NCBI GenBank assembly: GCA_013153795.1 | Contig: JAADDV010000031.1 | Location: 1 to 5,219, forward strand | Reading direction: 5' to 3' | Length of the DNA: 5,219 nt | From: Aquificota bacterium | GTDB lineage: Bacteria; Aquificota; Aquificia; Aquificales; Hydrogenothermaceae | Shown: positions 1 through 5,219 of the stretch, one piece after another | Layout of the letters: each line of letters opens with the position of its first letter | Position numbering within the stretch: the stretch's first letter is position 1 | Notes under the pieces: generated by a model | What the model saw: only the letters and a program-made list of their open reading frames with translations | Told to the model about the DNA's origin: nothing | Databases searched by the model: none | Position numbers and translations under genes: made by a program

Positions 1-31
1 ATAAACTTATTCTGAAAGGAAATGCCCAAAT
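1..31 (+). repeat. Inverted copy of an internal lptA segment at the window edge
   Basis: Bases 1-31 are the exact reverse complement of 312-342; paired positions sum to 343, and the match breaks at 32 (c) against 311 (a). Read on the plus strand from base 3 this arm encodes KLILKGNAQ in the sense direction, which are LptA residues 106-114. Just after the junction that frame meets a stop at 36-38, so it cannot be an intact second lptA. The match runs to the first base of the window and may continue outside it. A 31-base perfect match is not a chance event in 5 kb. It is either a fold-back chimera from amplification or assembly, or a genuine inverted duplication; the sequence alone does not decide. 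Confidence 0.9.
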
Positions 32-190
32 CCCATAACATTTTTAGCAATTCCAGAAAATACAGGATTTATTTTTTATTTTAAAAATAGTGCTGTTTAT
101 AACGGTAATTTAAAAGAAGATTTAAAGAATGCATTTGAAACCATTGGAATTGGTGGAAAGACAGCTTTAGGTTATGGAATTTTAGCTTAA
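26..190 (+). CDS. cmr6: Cmr6-like type III-B CRISPR RAMP protein, C-terminal fragment only
   Basis: About 54 codons remain, ending at the TAA at 188-190. The tail reads PNPITFLAIP, then a basic/hydrophobic strand (GFIFYFK), an amphipathic stretch (LKEDLKNAFETI) and the glycine-rich ending GIGGKTALGYG. A C-terminal G-x-G-x-K-T-x-x-G-Y-G loop after a helix is typical of Cmr6, a backbone subunit of the Cmr effector complex that uses crRNA to target RNA; other RAMP families (Cmr4, Csm3, Csm5) have related loops but match less well. The frame cannot be extended left: a stop lies at 2-4, and bases 1-31 belong to an inverted lptA copy. The PNP codons at 26-34 straddle the junction, so the true boundary lies between 26 and 32. 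Either the gene is really truncated or the left edge is a chimeric join. It is convergent with lptA, three bases apart. Confidence 0.72.
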   Translation, partial: PNPITFLAIPENTGFIFYFKNSAVYNGNLKEDLKNAFETIGIGGKTALGYGILA

Positions 191-193
191 AAA

Positions 194-655
194 TCAGTCT
201 TCTGGGAAGATGATTGTTCGAACTCTTCCTTTTTTTCCTTTAACCTCAACACTTCCAGTTTTTAAGTCAATAATAATAATATCCCCTTCTAAGAGATTAT
301 TTTTTTGTTGAATTTGGGCATTTCCTTTCAGAATAAGTTTATTATTTTCTAAAATAGCCTCTTGAGCTTTTCCTTTGATGTCTAAGCCTTTTTGAAAAAA
401 AACGCCACCTTTGGCTATTATCTTTTTTATTTTATTTTTTTCCCCAAAGAAGATTAATAGCTCTTCAGATTTTATTTTAATATCACCTCGTTTTATTACT
501 ACATTTCCAATATATCTAGCTATATTTTCTTTCTTTCTGAAAATAAGCTTATCTGCTTCAACAACAACTGGGACTGTTTTTTCCTCTTGTTTTGAATAAA
601 CAATATCAGTATAAGCAAACAAAAAAATTAATAAAACAATATAAATTCTTTTCAT
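194..655 (-). CDS. lptA: LptA/OstA-family periplasmic LPS transport protein
   Basis: This 153-residue protein would form the periplasmic bridge that carries lipopolysaccharide from the LptBFGC complex to LptD in the outer membrane. Residues 1-21 form a signal peptide: MKR, a hydrophobic core, and a plausible signal peptidase I site after VYS (21). The mature part has the OstA-like pattern of short beta strands: VEADKLIF near 32-39, the family-like ARYIGNVVIKRGDIKIKSEE from about 46, then KKIIAKGGVFF (77-87) and LKGNAQIQ (109-116). It is a little shorter than E. coli LptA. The ATG at 653-655 overlaps the lptC TGA in an ATGA arrangement, and AGAGGT lies 6 bases upstream, so translation is probably coupled to lptC. 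The gene ends 3 bases from the convergent cmr6 fragment. Family assignment rests on pattern and synteny with lptC. Confidence 0.85.
   Translation of the reverse strand: MKRIYIVLLIFLFAYTDIVYSKQEEKTVPVVVEADKLIFRKKENIARYIGNVVIKRGDIKIKSEELLIFFGEKNKIKKIIAKGGVFFQKGLDIKGKAQEAILENNKLILKGNAQIQQKNNLLEGDIIIIDLKTGSVEVKGKKGRVRTIIFPED
312..342 (-). repeat. Partner arm of the 31-base inverted repeat, inside lptA
   Basis: This is the intact, in-context copy: it lies inside lptA and covers codons 105 to 115 without disturbing the frame. The arm at 1-31 is therefore the displaced one. The two arms are separated by 280 bases (32-311), which include the Cmr6 tail and the end of lptA. Confidence 0.9.
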
Positions 656-1209
656 AAAATACCTCTGATTGTAGATTTAACATTTTCAAGTTTTAATTCC
701 TCAGATTTAAAGTTTATTAAAAGATTTTCTCCTTCCGTTAAAAAGTTATTTGAAGAAATAATAACTTTTTCATCTGTTTTTGCAATTTTTTCTTCTAAAA
801 AAATATTTATTTTAGAAGTTGATATAATAAAAGAATTACTGATAAAGTTAACATTTTCTTGTAAAGAAAGTAATTTTTTTTCTTTAAAAAAGATGGCTCT
901 ATGGGAATTAATATTCAAAACATCAAAATTATTTCTTATATAAGAAAGAACAAATTCATTAATGTTTATCATTGTGCCTTCATCTACTAAAAGATTTCCT
1001 TTTATAATAAATTTATCTTCATTTTTACCTACTATAAGAAAGTCTTCTATTTGAGATTTCCCTAATCTTAAAAGACCTATTTTTGATTTGTAATAACTTT
1101 CTTCTATTTGTGAAAATAAAAAAGCACCTATAAATACAAGAATAGAAAAAAAGAAAACTTTTTTTAAAATTTCTTTTTGCTCTTTTCCTTGGCTTTCCTG
1201 TAGTCCCAT
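652..1209 (-). CDS. lptC: LptC-family inner-membrane LPS export protein
   Basis: This 185-residue protein has one N-terminal membrane helix (about 18-34, FFFSILVFIGAFLF) after a short charged cytoplasmic tail, then a periplasmic beta-rich domain with repeated strand-turn motifs (FIIKGNLLVDEG 67-78; LQENVNFISNSFIIST 116-131; NNFLTEGENLLINF 154-167). That is the LptC layout: anchored in the LptBFG transporter and passing LPS to LptA. The size is close to that of E. coli LptC. Sequence identity in this family is low, so the call leans on topology, length and the adjacent lptA. The start is forced: two stop codons (TAG TAG) lie in frame just upstream of the ATG at 1207-1209. That start lies 46 bases inside hemA, and the only clear purine-rich ribosome-binding motif (GAGGAG, 1229-1224) is 14 bases away, which is long, so translation may depend on hemA. 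Confidence 0.82.
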   Translation of the reverse strand: MGLQESQGKEQKEILKKVFFFSILVFIGAFLFSQIEESYYKSKIGLLRLGKSQIEDFLIVGKNEDKFIIKGNLLVDEGTMININEFVLSYIRNNFDVLNINSHRAIFFKEKKLLSLQENVNFISNSFIISTSKINIFLEEKIAKTDEKVIISSNNFLTEGENLLINFKSEELKLENVKSTIRGIL

Positions 1210-2468
1210 TTTCTACTAAACATCTCCTCAAATATCTGAATATAAATATCTATATCTTCACTTTGGGCTTTGTCTTTTATATACATTGTAGGTCTGTGAA
1301 GAAGTTTGTTTATTACTGCTCTCATAGCGAGGTCAATATTTTCTCTTTCTTTTTCATTTAGATAAGGCATTTGACTAAAAAGTTTCTGAAGTTGATATTC
1401 TCTAATTTCATCTGCAAAATTTCTTACTTTGGCGATTGTAGGAGATACTTTTAGTTGATTGAGCCATCTTTCAAATTTTGAAACTTCTTCTTCTAAGATA
1501 ATCTCTGCTGCTGCTGCTGCAACTTTTCTTTCTTGAAGGTTCTTATCAACAACTGTTTTAAGGTCGTCTATATTGTAAAGATATATATTCTCTATCTCAT
1601 TTACATCATCAGACACATTTCTAGGAACAGATATATCAATAATAAAAATTGGTTCTCCGTGTCTTTCTTTATTTATTTTGAGAAAGTGTTCTTTTCTAAG
1701 AATTGGCTCTTTTGCTCCTGTTGAAACTATAATAATGTCTGCTTCTGGCAAAAACTCAAAAAGTTTATTAAAGGATATAGCACTTCCTCCAAACTCTTTT
1801 GCAAGCTGGACAGCTTTTTCAAAGGTTCTATTAGAAACGAAAATATGTTTAACCCCTGTTGATGCTAAATGCCTTGCTGCCAGCTCTGCCATTTCTCCAG
1901 CACCTAGAAGAAGAACATTTTTATCAGATAAATCTCCAAATATCTTTTTTGCCAGTTCTACAGCAGCATAGCTTATTGAAACAGCTTTTTTTCCAATACC
2001 TGTAGACGTTCTGATTTTTTTAGAAACATTTAAAGCTTTATCAAAAAGTTTTGTGAGAATATGCCTTACTGTTTTACTTTCTTTGGCTATAGAGAAGGAG
2101 TCTTTAAACTGGCATACAATCTGTGGTTCTCCTATTACCATAGAATCTAAACTTGCTGATACTCTAAAAATATGTTTTATAGCATCTCTTCCTTCATATA
2201 TAAAAATATGCTTTTTAAGACTTTCTTTATCTATTCCTGATATAGAAGAAAATATACCGAGAATCCATTCTTCAGCTTCTTTTAAGTTTTCTGTAACACC
2301 GTAAACCTCAACTCTGTTGCATGTAGAAAGAAGGCATGTTTCATAAACATAAGGATTCTCTGCTAGTTTATTTAAAACATCTTGAAGTTCATCCTCTTTT
2401 ATAGAGAGTTTTTCTCTGATTTCTACAGGTGCCGTTTTATAATTAAGACCTATTGCAAAAATTTCCAT
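1164..2468 (-). CDS. hemA: Glutamyl-tRNA reductase
   Basis: This protein reduces glutamyl-tRNA(Glu) with NADPH to glutamate-1-semialdehyde, the first committed step of the C5 route to heme and other tetrapyrroles. The 434 residues cover the whole family length. The N-terminal catalytic domain starts MEIFAIGLNYKTAPVEIRE and carries the nucleophilic cysteine at 50 in LSTCNRVEVYG. The signature LDSMVIGEPQI spans 107-117. The NADPH-binding Rossmann motif GAGEMA is at 189-194, followed by VSNRT (211-215) and DISVPRNV (278-285). The C-terminal dimerisation domain ends with KLLHRPTMYIKD (388-399). Start: ATG at 2468-2466 with GAGGA four bases upstream; residues align with the family from the first codon. 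It is the first gene of a hemA-lptC-lptA cluster and its 3' end overlaps lptC by 46 bases. The run of GCA codons at Ala317-321 lies in a normally alanine-rich helix. Confidence 0.97.
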   Translation of the reverse strand: MEIFAIGLNYKTAPVEIREKLSIKEDELQDVLNKLAENPYVYETCLLSTCNRVEVYGVTENLKEAEEWILGIFSSISGIDKESLKKHIFIYEGRDAIKHIFRVSASLDSMVIGEPQIVCQFKDSFSIAKESKTVRHILTKLFDKALNVSKKIRTSTGIGKKAVSISYAAVELAKKIFGDLSDKNVLLLGAGEMAELAARHLASTGVKHIFVSNRTFEKAVQLAKEFGGSAISFNKLFEFLPEADIIIVSTGAKEPILRKEHFLKINKERHGEPIFIIDISVPRNVSDDVNEIENIYLYNIDDLKTVVDKNLQERKVAAAAAEIILEEEVSKFERWLNQLKVSPTIAKVRNFADEIREYQLQKLFSQMPYLNEKERENIDLAMRAVINKLLHRPTMYIKDKAQSEDIDIYIQIFEEMFSRKWDYRKAKEKSKKKF

Positions 2469-2579
2469 AATATCCTCTTTAAATCTGCAGAGATACTTTA
2501 ATATAAATACTTTAAAGTATTATAATATGAAATACGTAAAATTTTAGTCAAAATAAACACAAAAAGGGGTTTTTTTTCA
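2469..2579. promoter_or_regulatory. Divergent hemA / leuT promoter region
   Basis: These 111 bases separate the two divergent clusters and must hold both promoters. On the plus strand TATAAT occurs at 2521-2526, 54 bases before the leuT ATG, with no good -35 hexamer at normal spacing (TTTAAT at 2497-2502 is the nearest candidate). On the minus strand TTGACT (2551-2546) is a plausible -35 for hemA. It has CATATT (2529-2524) 16 bases on, or a better TATAAT (2524-2519) at an over-long 21-base spacing. The leuT ribosome-binding site is AGGGG at 2565-2569, followed by a run of eight T residues and a 10-base gap to ATG. No terminator is seen. Promoter calls are by eye. Confidence 0.5.
2493..2521. 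repeat. Direct repeat and palindrome, candidate operator
   Basis: ATACTTTAA occurs at 2493-2501 and again at 2507-2515, 14 bases apart. The second copy is half of a perfect 16-base palindrome AATACTTTAAAGTATT (2506-2521), which abuts and overlaps the candidate TATAAT box of leuT. Repeats of this type beside a -10 element could be a regulator binding site, but the DNA is so AT-rich that part of the symmetry may be compositional. No regulator gene is visible in the window. Confidence 0.4.
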
Positions 2580-4121
2580 ATGTTACATCAAAGAGAACAA
2601 TGGAGCTCTAGAATAGGGCTTATTCTTGCTGTTGCAGGAAATGCAATAGGTCTTGGGAATTTTTTAAGGTTTCCTGTTCAGGCTGCCGATAATGGCGGCG
2701 GAGCTTTTATGATTCCTTATATGATTTCCTTTATTCTTCTTGGAATTCCTTTAGTTTGGGTTGAATGGGCTCTAGGTAGGTATGGTGGGGAAAGGGGACA
2801 TGGGACAGCAGTAGCTGTTTTTGACTATATATGGAAAAAGCCTTTTGCTAAGTATTTAGGTATTTTAGGGGTTATTATTCCCCTTGTTGTGGTTGTCTAT
2901 TACACATATATAGAAAGCTGGACTCTTATATACTCCTTTTTTAGCCTTTTTGATAAACTTCCTGATACTCCTGTTTCTGCTGGATTAAAAGATTATTTAA
3001 AACCTTTTGAAGAGTTTTTAGTTTCTATGATTGGTGCAAATTCGGAAGGAATGTTTCTTAATCCTCCTTTATACACTTACGGGTTTTTCGTTGTAACCCT
3101 TCTTTTAAACCTATATATACTCCACAGAGGAGTATCTGCAGGGATTGAAAAAGTCGCAAAATTTGCAATGCCAGCTATTTTTATAATGGCAATAATTCTT
3201 CTTGTTAGGGTTTTAACCTTAACATCTCCAGAAGGAAGAAACTTTTTAGATGGGTTTGGTTTCCTGTGGAATCCTGATTTTTCTGCTTTAAAAGAGCCAA
3301 AAGTATGGCTTGCAGCAGCAGGTCAGATATTTTTTACTCTTAGTATAGGTTTTGGGGCTATTCTTACATATGCTTCTTATTTAAAACCTAAAAGTGATAT
3401 TGCTTTAAACGGTCTTGCTTCAGCTTCTGTTAATGAGTTTGCAGAGGTAATTCTTGGTGGGTCTATAGCTATAACTGCCTCTGTTATTTTCTTTGGAGTT
3501 GCTGCTACCCAAGAAATTGCCTCAAATGGAGCTTTTAATCTTGGCTTTATGGCTCTTCCTGCTATATTTGCTAATATTCCATATGGACAGTTTTTTGGTT
3601 TTATCTGGTTTTTACTTTTATTTTTTGCAGGGATTACTTCTTCTATTGCTTTAATGCAGCCAGCTATAGCTTTTTTAGAAGATGAGCTTGGTTTTTCTAG
3701 AGATAAAGCTGTTTTAACTCTTGGTATATTCTTGTTTATCTCAGCCCATATACCTATTTTCCTTAAAGGAGCTTTAGATGAGCTTGATTTTTGGATAGGA
3801 ACATTTGCTCTTGTTATTTTTGCATTACTGGAAACAATCACATTTGTATGGATTTTAGGAAAGGACAAAGCATGGGAAGAGCTAAATAAGTATGCAGATA
3901 TTAAAATTCCTAAAGTTTTTTATTACATTCTTACCTATATTGCACCAGCTTTTCTAGTTATTATCCTTGGTTGGTGGATATTTACAGAGCTTCCTTCAAA
4001 ACTTATTCCTGAACATATAAACGGTTGGATTGCAAGAGGATTTATTCTTTTAACAGCTTTAATAGGTATATATCTTGTAAAAATTGCATGGGAGAAAAGA
4101 AATGGAAGGACATCTGCTTAA
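2580..4121 (+). CDS. leuT: LeuT-type sodium:amino-acid symporter (NSS/SNF family)
   Basis: This 513-residue, 12-helix inner-membrane transporter would import small hydrophobic amino acids with Na+. It follows Aquifex LeuT almost residue for residue; from memory the numbering is identical through at least residue 114, which fixes the ATG at 2580. Helix 1 has AGNAIGLGNFLRFP (19-32). Na1 ligands are A22, N27, T253 and N285. Na2 ligands are G20, I23 (backbone), A350, T353 and S354. The substrate pocket keeps N21, A22, L25, G26, V104, Y108, F252, T253, S255, F258 and S354. LeuT Ile359 is Leu358 here, the one pocket change seen. Gate residues R5, R30, Q249, F319, D368 and D403 are present. After a one-residue deletion before helix 6 the numbers run one below LeuT. 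Unlike LeuT as usually studied, it is followed at once by an overlapping one-helix gene, as in MetP-MetS pairs. Exact substrate is inferred. Confidence 0.96.
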   Translation: MLHQREQWSSRIGLILAVAGNAIGLGNFLRFPVQAADNGGGAFMIPYMISFILLGIPLVWVEWALGRYGGERGHGTAVAVFDYIWKKPFAKYLGILGVIIPLVVVVYYTYIESWTLIYSFFSLFDKLPDTPVSAGLKDYLKPFEEFLVSMIGANSEGMFLNPPLYTYGFFVVTLLLNLYILHRGVSAGIEKVAKFAMPAIFIMAIILLVRVLTLTSPEGRNFLDGFGFLWNPDFSALKEPKVWLAAAGQIFFTLSIGFGAILTYASYLKPKSDIALNGLASASVNEFAEVILGGSIAITASVIFFGVAATQEIASNGAFNLGFMALPAIFANIPYGQFFGFIWFLLLFFAGITSSIALMQPAIAFLEDELGFSRDKAVLTLGIFLFISAHIPIFLKGALDELDFWIGTFALVIFALLETITFVWILGKDKAWEELNKYADIKIPKVFYYILTYIAPAFLVIILGWWIFTELPSKLIPEHINGWIARGFILLTALIGIYLVKIAWEKRNGRTSA

Positions 4122-4236
4122 TACACAAGGAGCCATTTTTATGGCGATTTCATGGAGTATTGTTATAGGGCTGAACATATTTTCATTTTACAAAATCCTG
4201 TATAATAATAGCAAAAATGACAAACAGGAGGACTAA
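4102..4236 (+). CDS. Small one-helix protein, candidate MetS-like NSS transporter subunit
   Basis: This 44-codon gene overlaps the last 20 bases of the symporter gene in another frame. The product starts MEGHLLNTQ, has one hydrophobic segment (about 11-33, AIFMAISWSIVIGLNIFSFY) and ends in a polar charged tail (NNSKNDKQED). A short N terminus, an A-I-x-M helix start and a charged tail directly after an NSS transporter are what the methionine/alanine importer small-subunit family (MetS, partner of MetP in Corynebacterium) looks like. The similarity is by eye. A ribosome-binding site GGGAG (4090-4094) lies 7 bases before ATG 4102. A second ATG at 4141 also has a good site (AAGGAG, 4127-4132), but starting there would cut into the helix. 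The TAA (4234-4236) abuts the ndk ATG with no gap. It likely stabilises or activates the symporter in the inner membrane. Confidence 0.75.
   Translation: MEGHLLNTQGAIFMAISWSIVIGLNIFSFYKILYNNSKNDKQED
4201..4231 (+). promoter_or_regulatory. Possible ndk promoter (-10) and strong ribosome-binding site
   Basis: A consensus TATAAT lies at 4201-4206 without a convincing -35 hexamer, so the promoter is tentative. A transcript from it would have a leader of only about 24 bases. AGGAGG at 4226-4231, five bases before the ndk ATG, is the strongest Shine-Dalgarno sequence in the window. Both elements sit inside the coding sequence of the small membrane protein: TATAAT encodes Tyr-Asn, and AGGAGG falls within its last codons before the stop. 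Confidence 0.5.
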
Positions 4237-4659
4237 ATGTCTGTAGAAAGAACACTTATGCTCATCAAACCAGATGCTGTTAGAAAAGGAGTAGAAGGAA
4301 AAATTATTGCCCATGTCCAAGAAAAAGGATTTAAACTTGTAGCTTTAAAGAAGCTTAAGCTTACAAAAGAACAGGCTAAACAGTTTTATATTGTCCATAA
4401 AGATAGACCTTTTTATGATGAACTTTGTGAATTTATGTCTTCTGGACCCATTGTTGCTATGGTTTGGGAAGGAGAAAATGCTATTTCTAGAATAAGAGAA
4501 ATAATGGGAGCAACAAATCCAGAAGAAGCAGCAGAAGGAACTCTTAGAAAACTATACGGAACAAATGTAGGAGAAAATGCTGTTCATGGTTCTGACTCAT
4601 CAGAATCAGCAGCAGTTGAAATACCATTTTTCTTCAGCAGGTTAGAAATTGTTGAATAA
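4237..4659 (+). CDS. ndk: Nucleoside diphosphate kinase
   Basis: This cytosolic enzyme transfers the gamma phosphate of ATP to other (deoxy)nucleoside diphosphates through a phospho-histidine intermediate, balancing nucleotide pools. The 140 residues are the normal length. Visible hallmarks are RTLMLIKPDAV (5-15, Lys11), the FY pair at 50-51, the arginines around 85-87 and at 104 (TLRKLYG), Asn114, and the active-site motif NAVHGSDS with catalytic His117. The ATG is fixed by the strong AGGAGG five bases upstream and by family alignment from the first residue. Its start directly follows the stop codon of the small membrane-protein gene (TAAATG), suggesting translational coupling, and its last 11 bases overlap the DUF4149-like gene. 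Nothing is missing or unusual in the protein itself. Confidence 0.98.
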   Translation: MSVERTLMLIKPDAVRKGVEGKIIAHVQEKGFKLVALKKLKLTKEQAKQFYIVHKDRPFYDELCEFMSSGPIVAMVWEGENAISRIREIMGATNPEEAAEGTLRKLYGTNVGENAVHGSDSSESAAVEIPFFFSRLEIVE

Positions 4660-5155
4660 AAATAAATTCATAGATTTTTTAATATTACTTCTTTTAGGTA
4701 TCCTCATAGGATTTAATGTTTTTATGACTTTTATACTTACTCCAAAAGTTTTCTCTCATTTTGACCATAGACTTGCAGGGGAGATAACAAATCTCCTCTT
4801 TCCTACATATTTTGCTTCAGGATGGATAATAGGAATAGTTATATACACCTTTATTGCTATTCAATCTATTAAAGATAAATTCATTGTCAAAAAATTAAAA
4901 GGTTTTATTATAGGACTTACTTTAGTTATTCTTCTTTATATGGCAGAACATAAAACCCTTCTTCCTATAGGTCAACAACTAAATAACCAATATTATGCTC
5001 TTTTAGATGAAGGAAAAAAGCAAGAAGCTCAGCTTTTAAAAGAAAAATTCAAAAAAGTCCACATGATTTCAAGTAGTATTAATTTAATAAATCTTTTAAT
5101 ACTGATATATCTTTTTTACAGCTATTTGTCTAAGAGAGAGGAAGAGAAATCTTAA
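4649..5155 (+). CDS. DUF4149-like four-helix membrane protein
   Basis: This is a 168-residue inner-membrane protein of unknown function. Four hydrophobic segments are seen at about 8-31, 51-71, 85-99 and 140-160, with a charged loop rich in Lys, Glu and Gln at 117-137. Motifs fit the DUF4149 (TMEM205-like) family: TPKVF after helix 1 (31-35), LAGEITNLLFPTYF (42-55), and the C-terminal FKKVHMISSSINLI with His138 and Asn145. There is no ATG at the 5' end. The likely start is TTG at 4649, or the adjacent TTG at 4652, with a modest AGG seven bases before the first. The gene overlaps ndk by 11 bases, so coupling to ndk translation is likely. No biochemical role can be read from the sequence; the link to ndk may be only operon membership. 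Confidence 0.8.
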   Translation: MLNKNKFIDFLILLLLGILIGFNVFMTFILTPKVFSHFDHRLAGEITNLLFPTYFASGWIIGIVIYTFIAIQSIKDKFIVKKLKGFIIGLTLVILLYMAEHKTLLPIGQQLNNQYYALLDEGKKQEAQLLKEKFKKVHMISSSINLINLLILIYLFYSYLSKREEEKS

Positions 5156-5219
5156 AATTTGCTTTTTCTAGCCGATAACATTTTTATTATTAAAGTATAA
5201 CTTGTTTATTTGAATTTTT
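5156..5219 (+). promoter_or_regulatory. Terminal intergenic stretch with a possible promoter
   Basis: No open reading frame or hairpin terminator is seen in these 64 bases. TATAAC at 5196-5201 is a plausible -10 element for a gene to the right of the window. It is preceded by TTAAAGTAT (5190-5198), the reverse complement of the nine-base repeat in the hemA/leuT intergenic region. There is no clear -35 hexamer. Confidence 0.3.

Noticed and set aside
198..210. Short hairpin TCTTC-TGG-GAAGA near the convergent stops, considered as a terminator
   Set aside because: The stem is only five pairs, the loop three bases, and no T-run follows directly in either direction; it also lies within the lptA coding end.
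411..599. 62-codon plus-strand frame opposite lptA
   Set aside because: It is composed of the complement of LptA codons, low in complexity, and has no supported ribosome site or family pattern.
1025..1231. 68-codon minus-strand frame spanning the hemA-lptC overlap
   Set aside because: It is the third frame across two real genes, and its composition (Arg/Lys/Phe-rich) reflects frame-shifted coding.
1506..1521. CTG trinucleotide run in hemA, considered as a phase-variable repeat
   Set aside because: It encodes five alanines in a helix that is alanine-rich across the family, and three-base changes would not shift frame.
1533..2304. Three plus-strand open frames (1533-1724, 1678-1971, 2053-2304) opposite hemA
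   Set aside because: All are antisense to a full-length, motif-complete glutamyl-tRNA reductase.
3377..3868. 163-codon open frame on the minus strand inside the symporter gene
   Set aside because: It lies wholly opposite a strongly supported transporter gene, has no recognisable domain, and arises from the codon bias of the sense strand.

Overview
The window looks like chromosomal DNA from a low-GC, Gram-negative thermophile of the phylum Aquificota, most likely the Hydrogenothermaceae (a Sulfurihydrogenibium-like organism). This rests on three things. The transporter at 2580-4121 is a near-collinear match to LeuT of Aquifex aeolicus as I recall that sequence. LptC and LptA imply a lipopolysaccharide outer membrane. 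The DNA is very AT-rich, with A/T-ending codons and tightly packed genes. The genus is inference.

Layout, left to right. Bases 1-31 are an exact inverted copy of part of the lptA gene found at 312-342. From about 26-32 the sequence becomes the last ~54 codons of a Cmr6-like RAMP protein of a type III-B CRISPR (Cmr) system, ending at 190. Three bases later a convergent minus-strand cluster ends: hemA (1164-2468), lptC (652-1209) and lptA (194-655), transcribed in that order with overlaps of 46 and 4 bases. A 111-base divergent intergenic region (2469-2579) with direct repeats and a 16-base palindrome separates hemA from a plus-strand cluster: a LeuT-type sodium:amino-acid symporter (2580-4121), a 44-codon single-helix membrane protein overlapping its end (4102-4236), ndk (4237-4659) and a four-helix DUF4149-like membrane protein (4649-5155). 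The last 64 bases are non-coding and may hold a promoter for a gene beyond the edge.

How the genes work together. HemA makes glutamate-1-semialdehyde, the first committed tetrapyrrole precursor. LptC and LptA are the inner-membrane and periplasmic parts of the LPS bridge. They share a transcript with hemA but no obvious pathway. On the plus strand, the symporter and the small protein resemble a two-component NSS importer of the MetP/MetS type. Nucleoside diphosphate kinase and the DUF4149 protein appear co-transcribed with it or driven by a promoter inside the small gene.

The two observations most worth following are the small MetS-like gene beside a LeuT ortholog, and the fold-back junction at the left edge. 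The junction is either a chimeric-assembly artefact or a real inverted duplication that broke cmr6.
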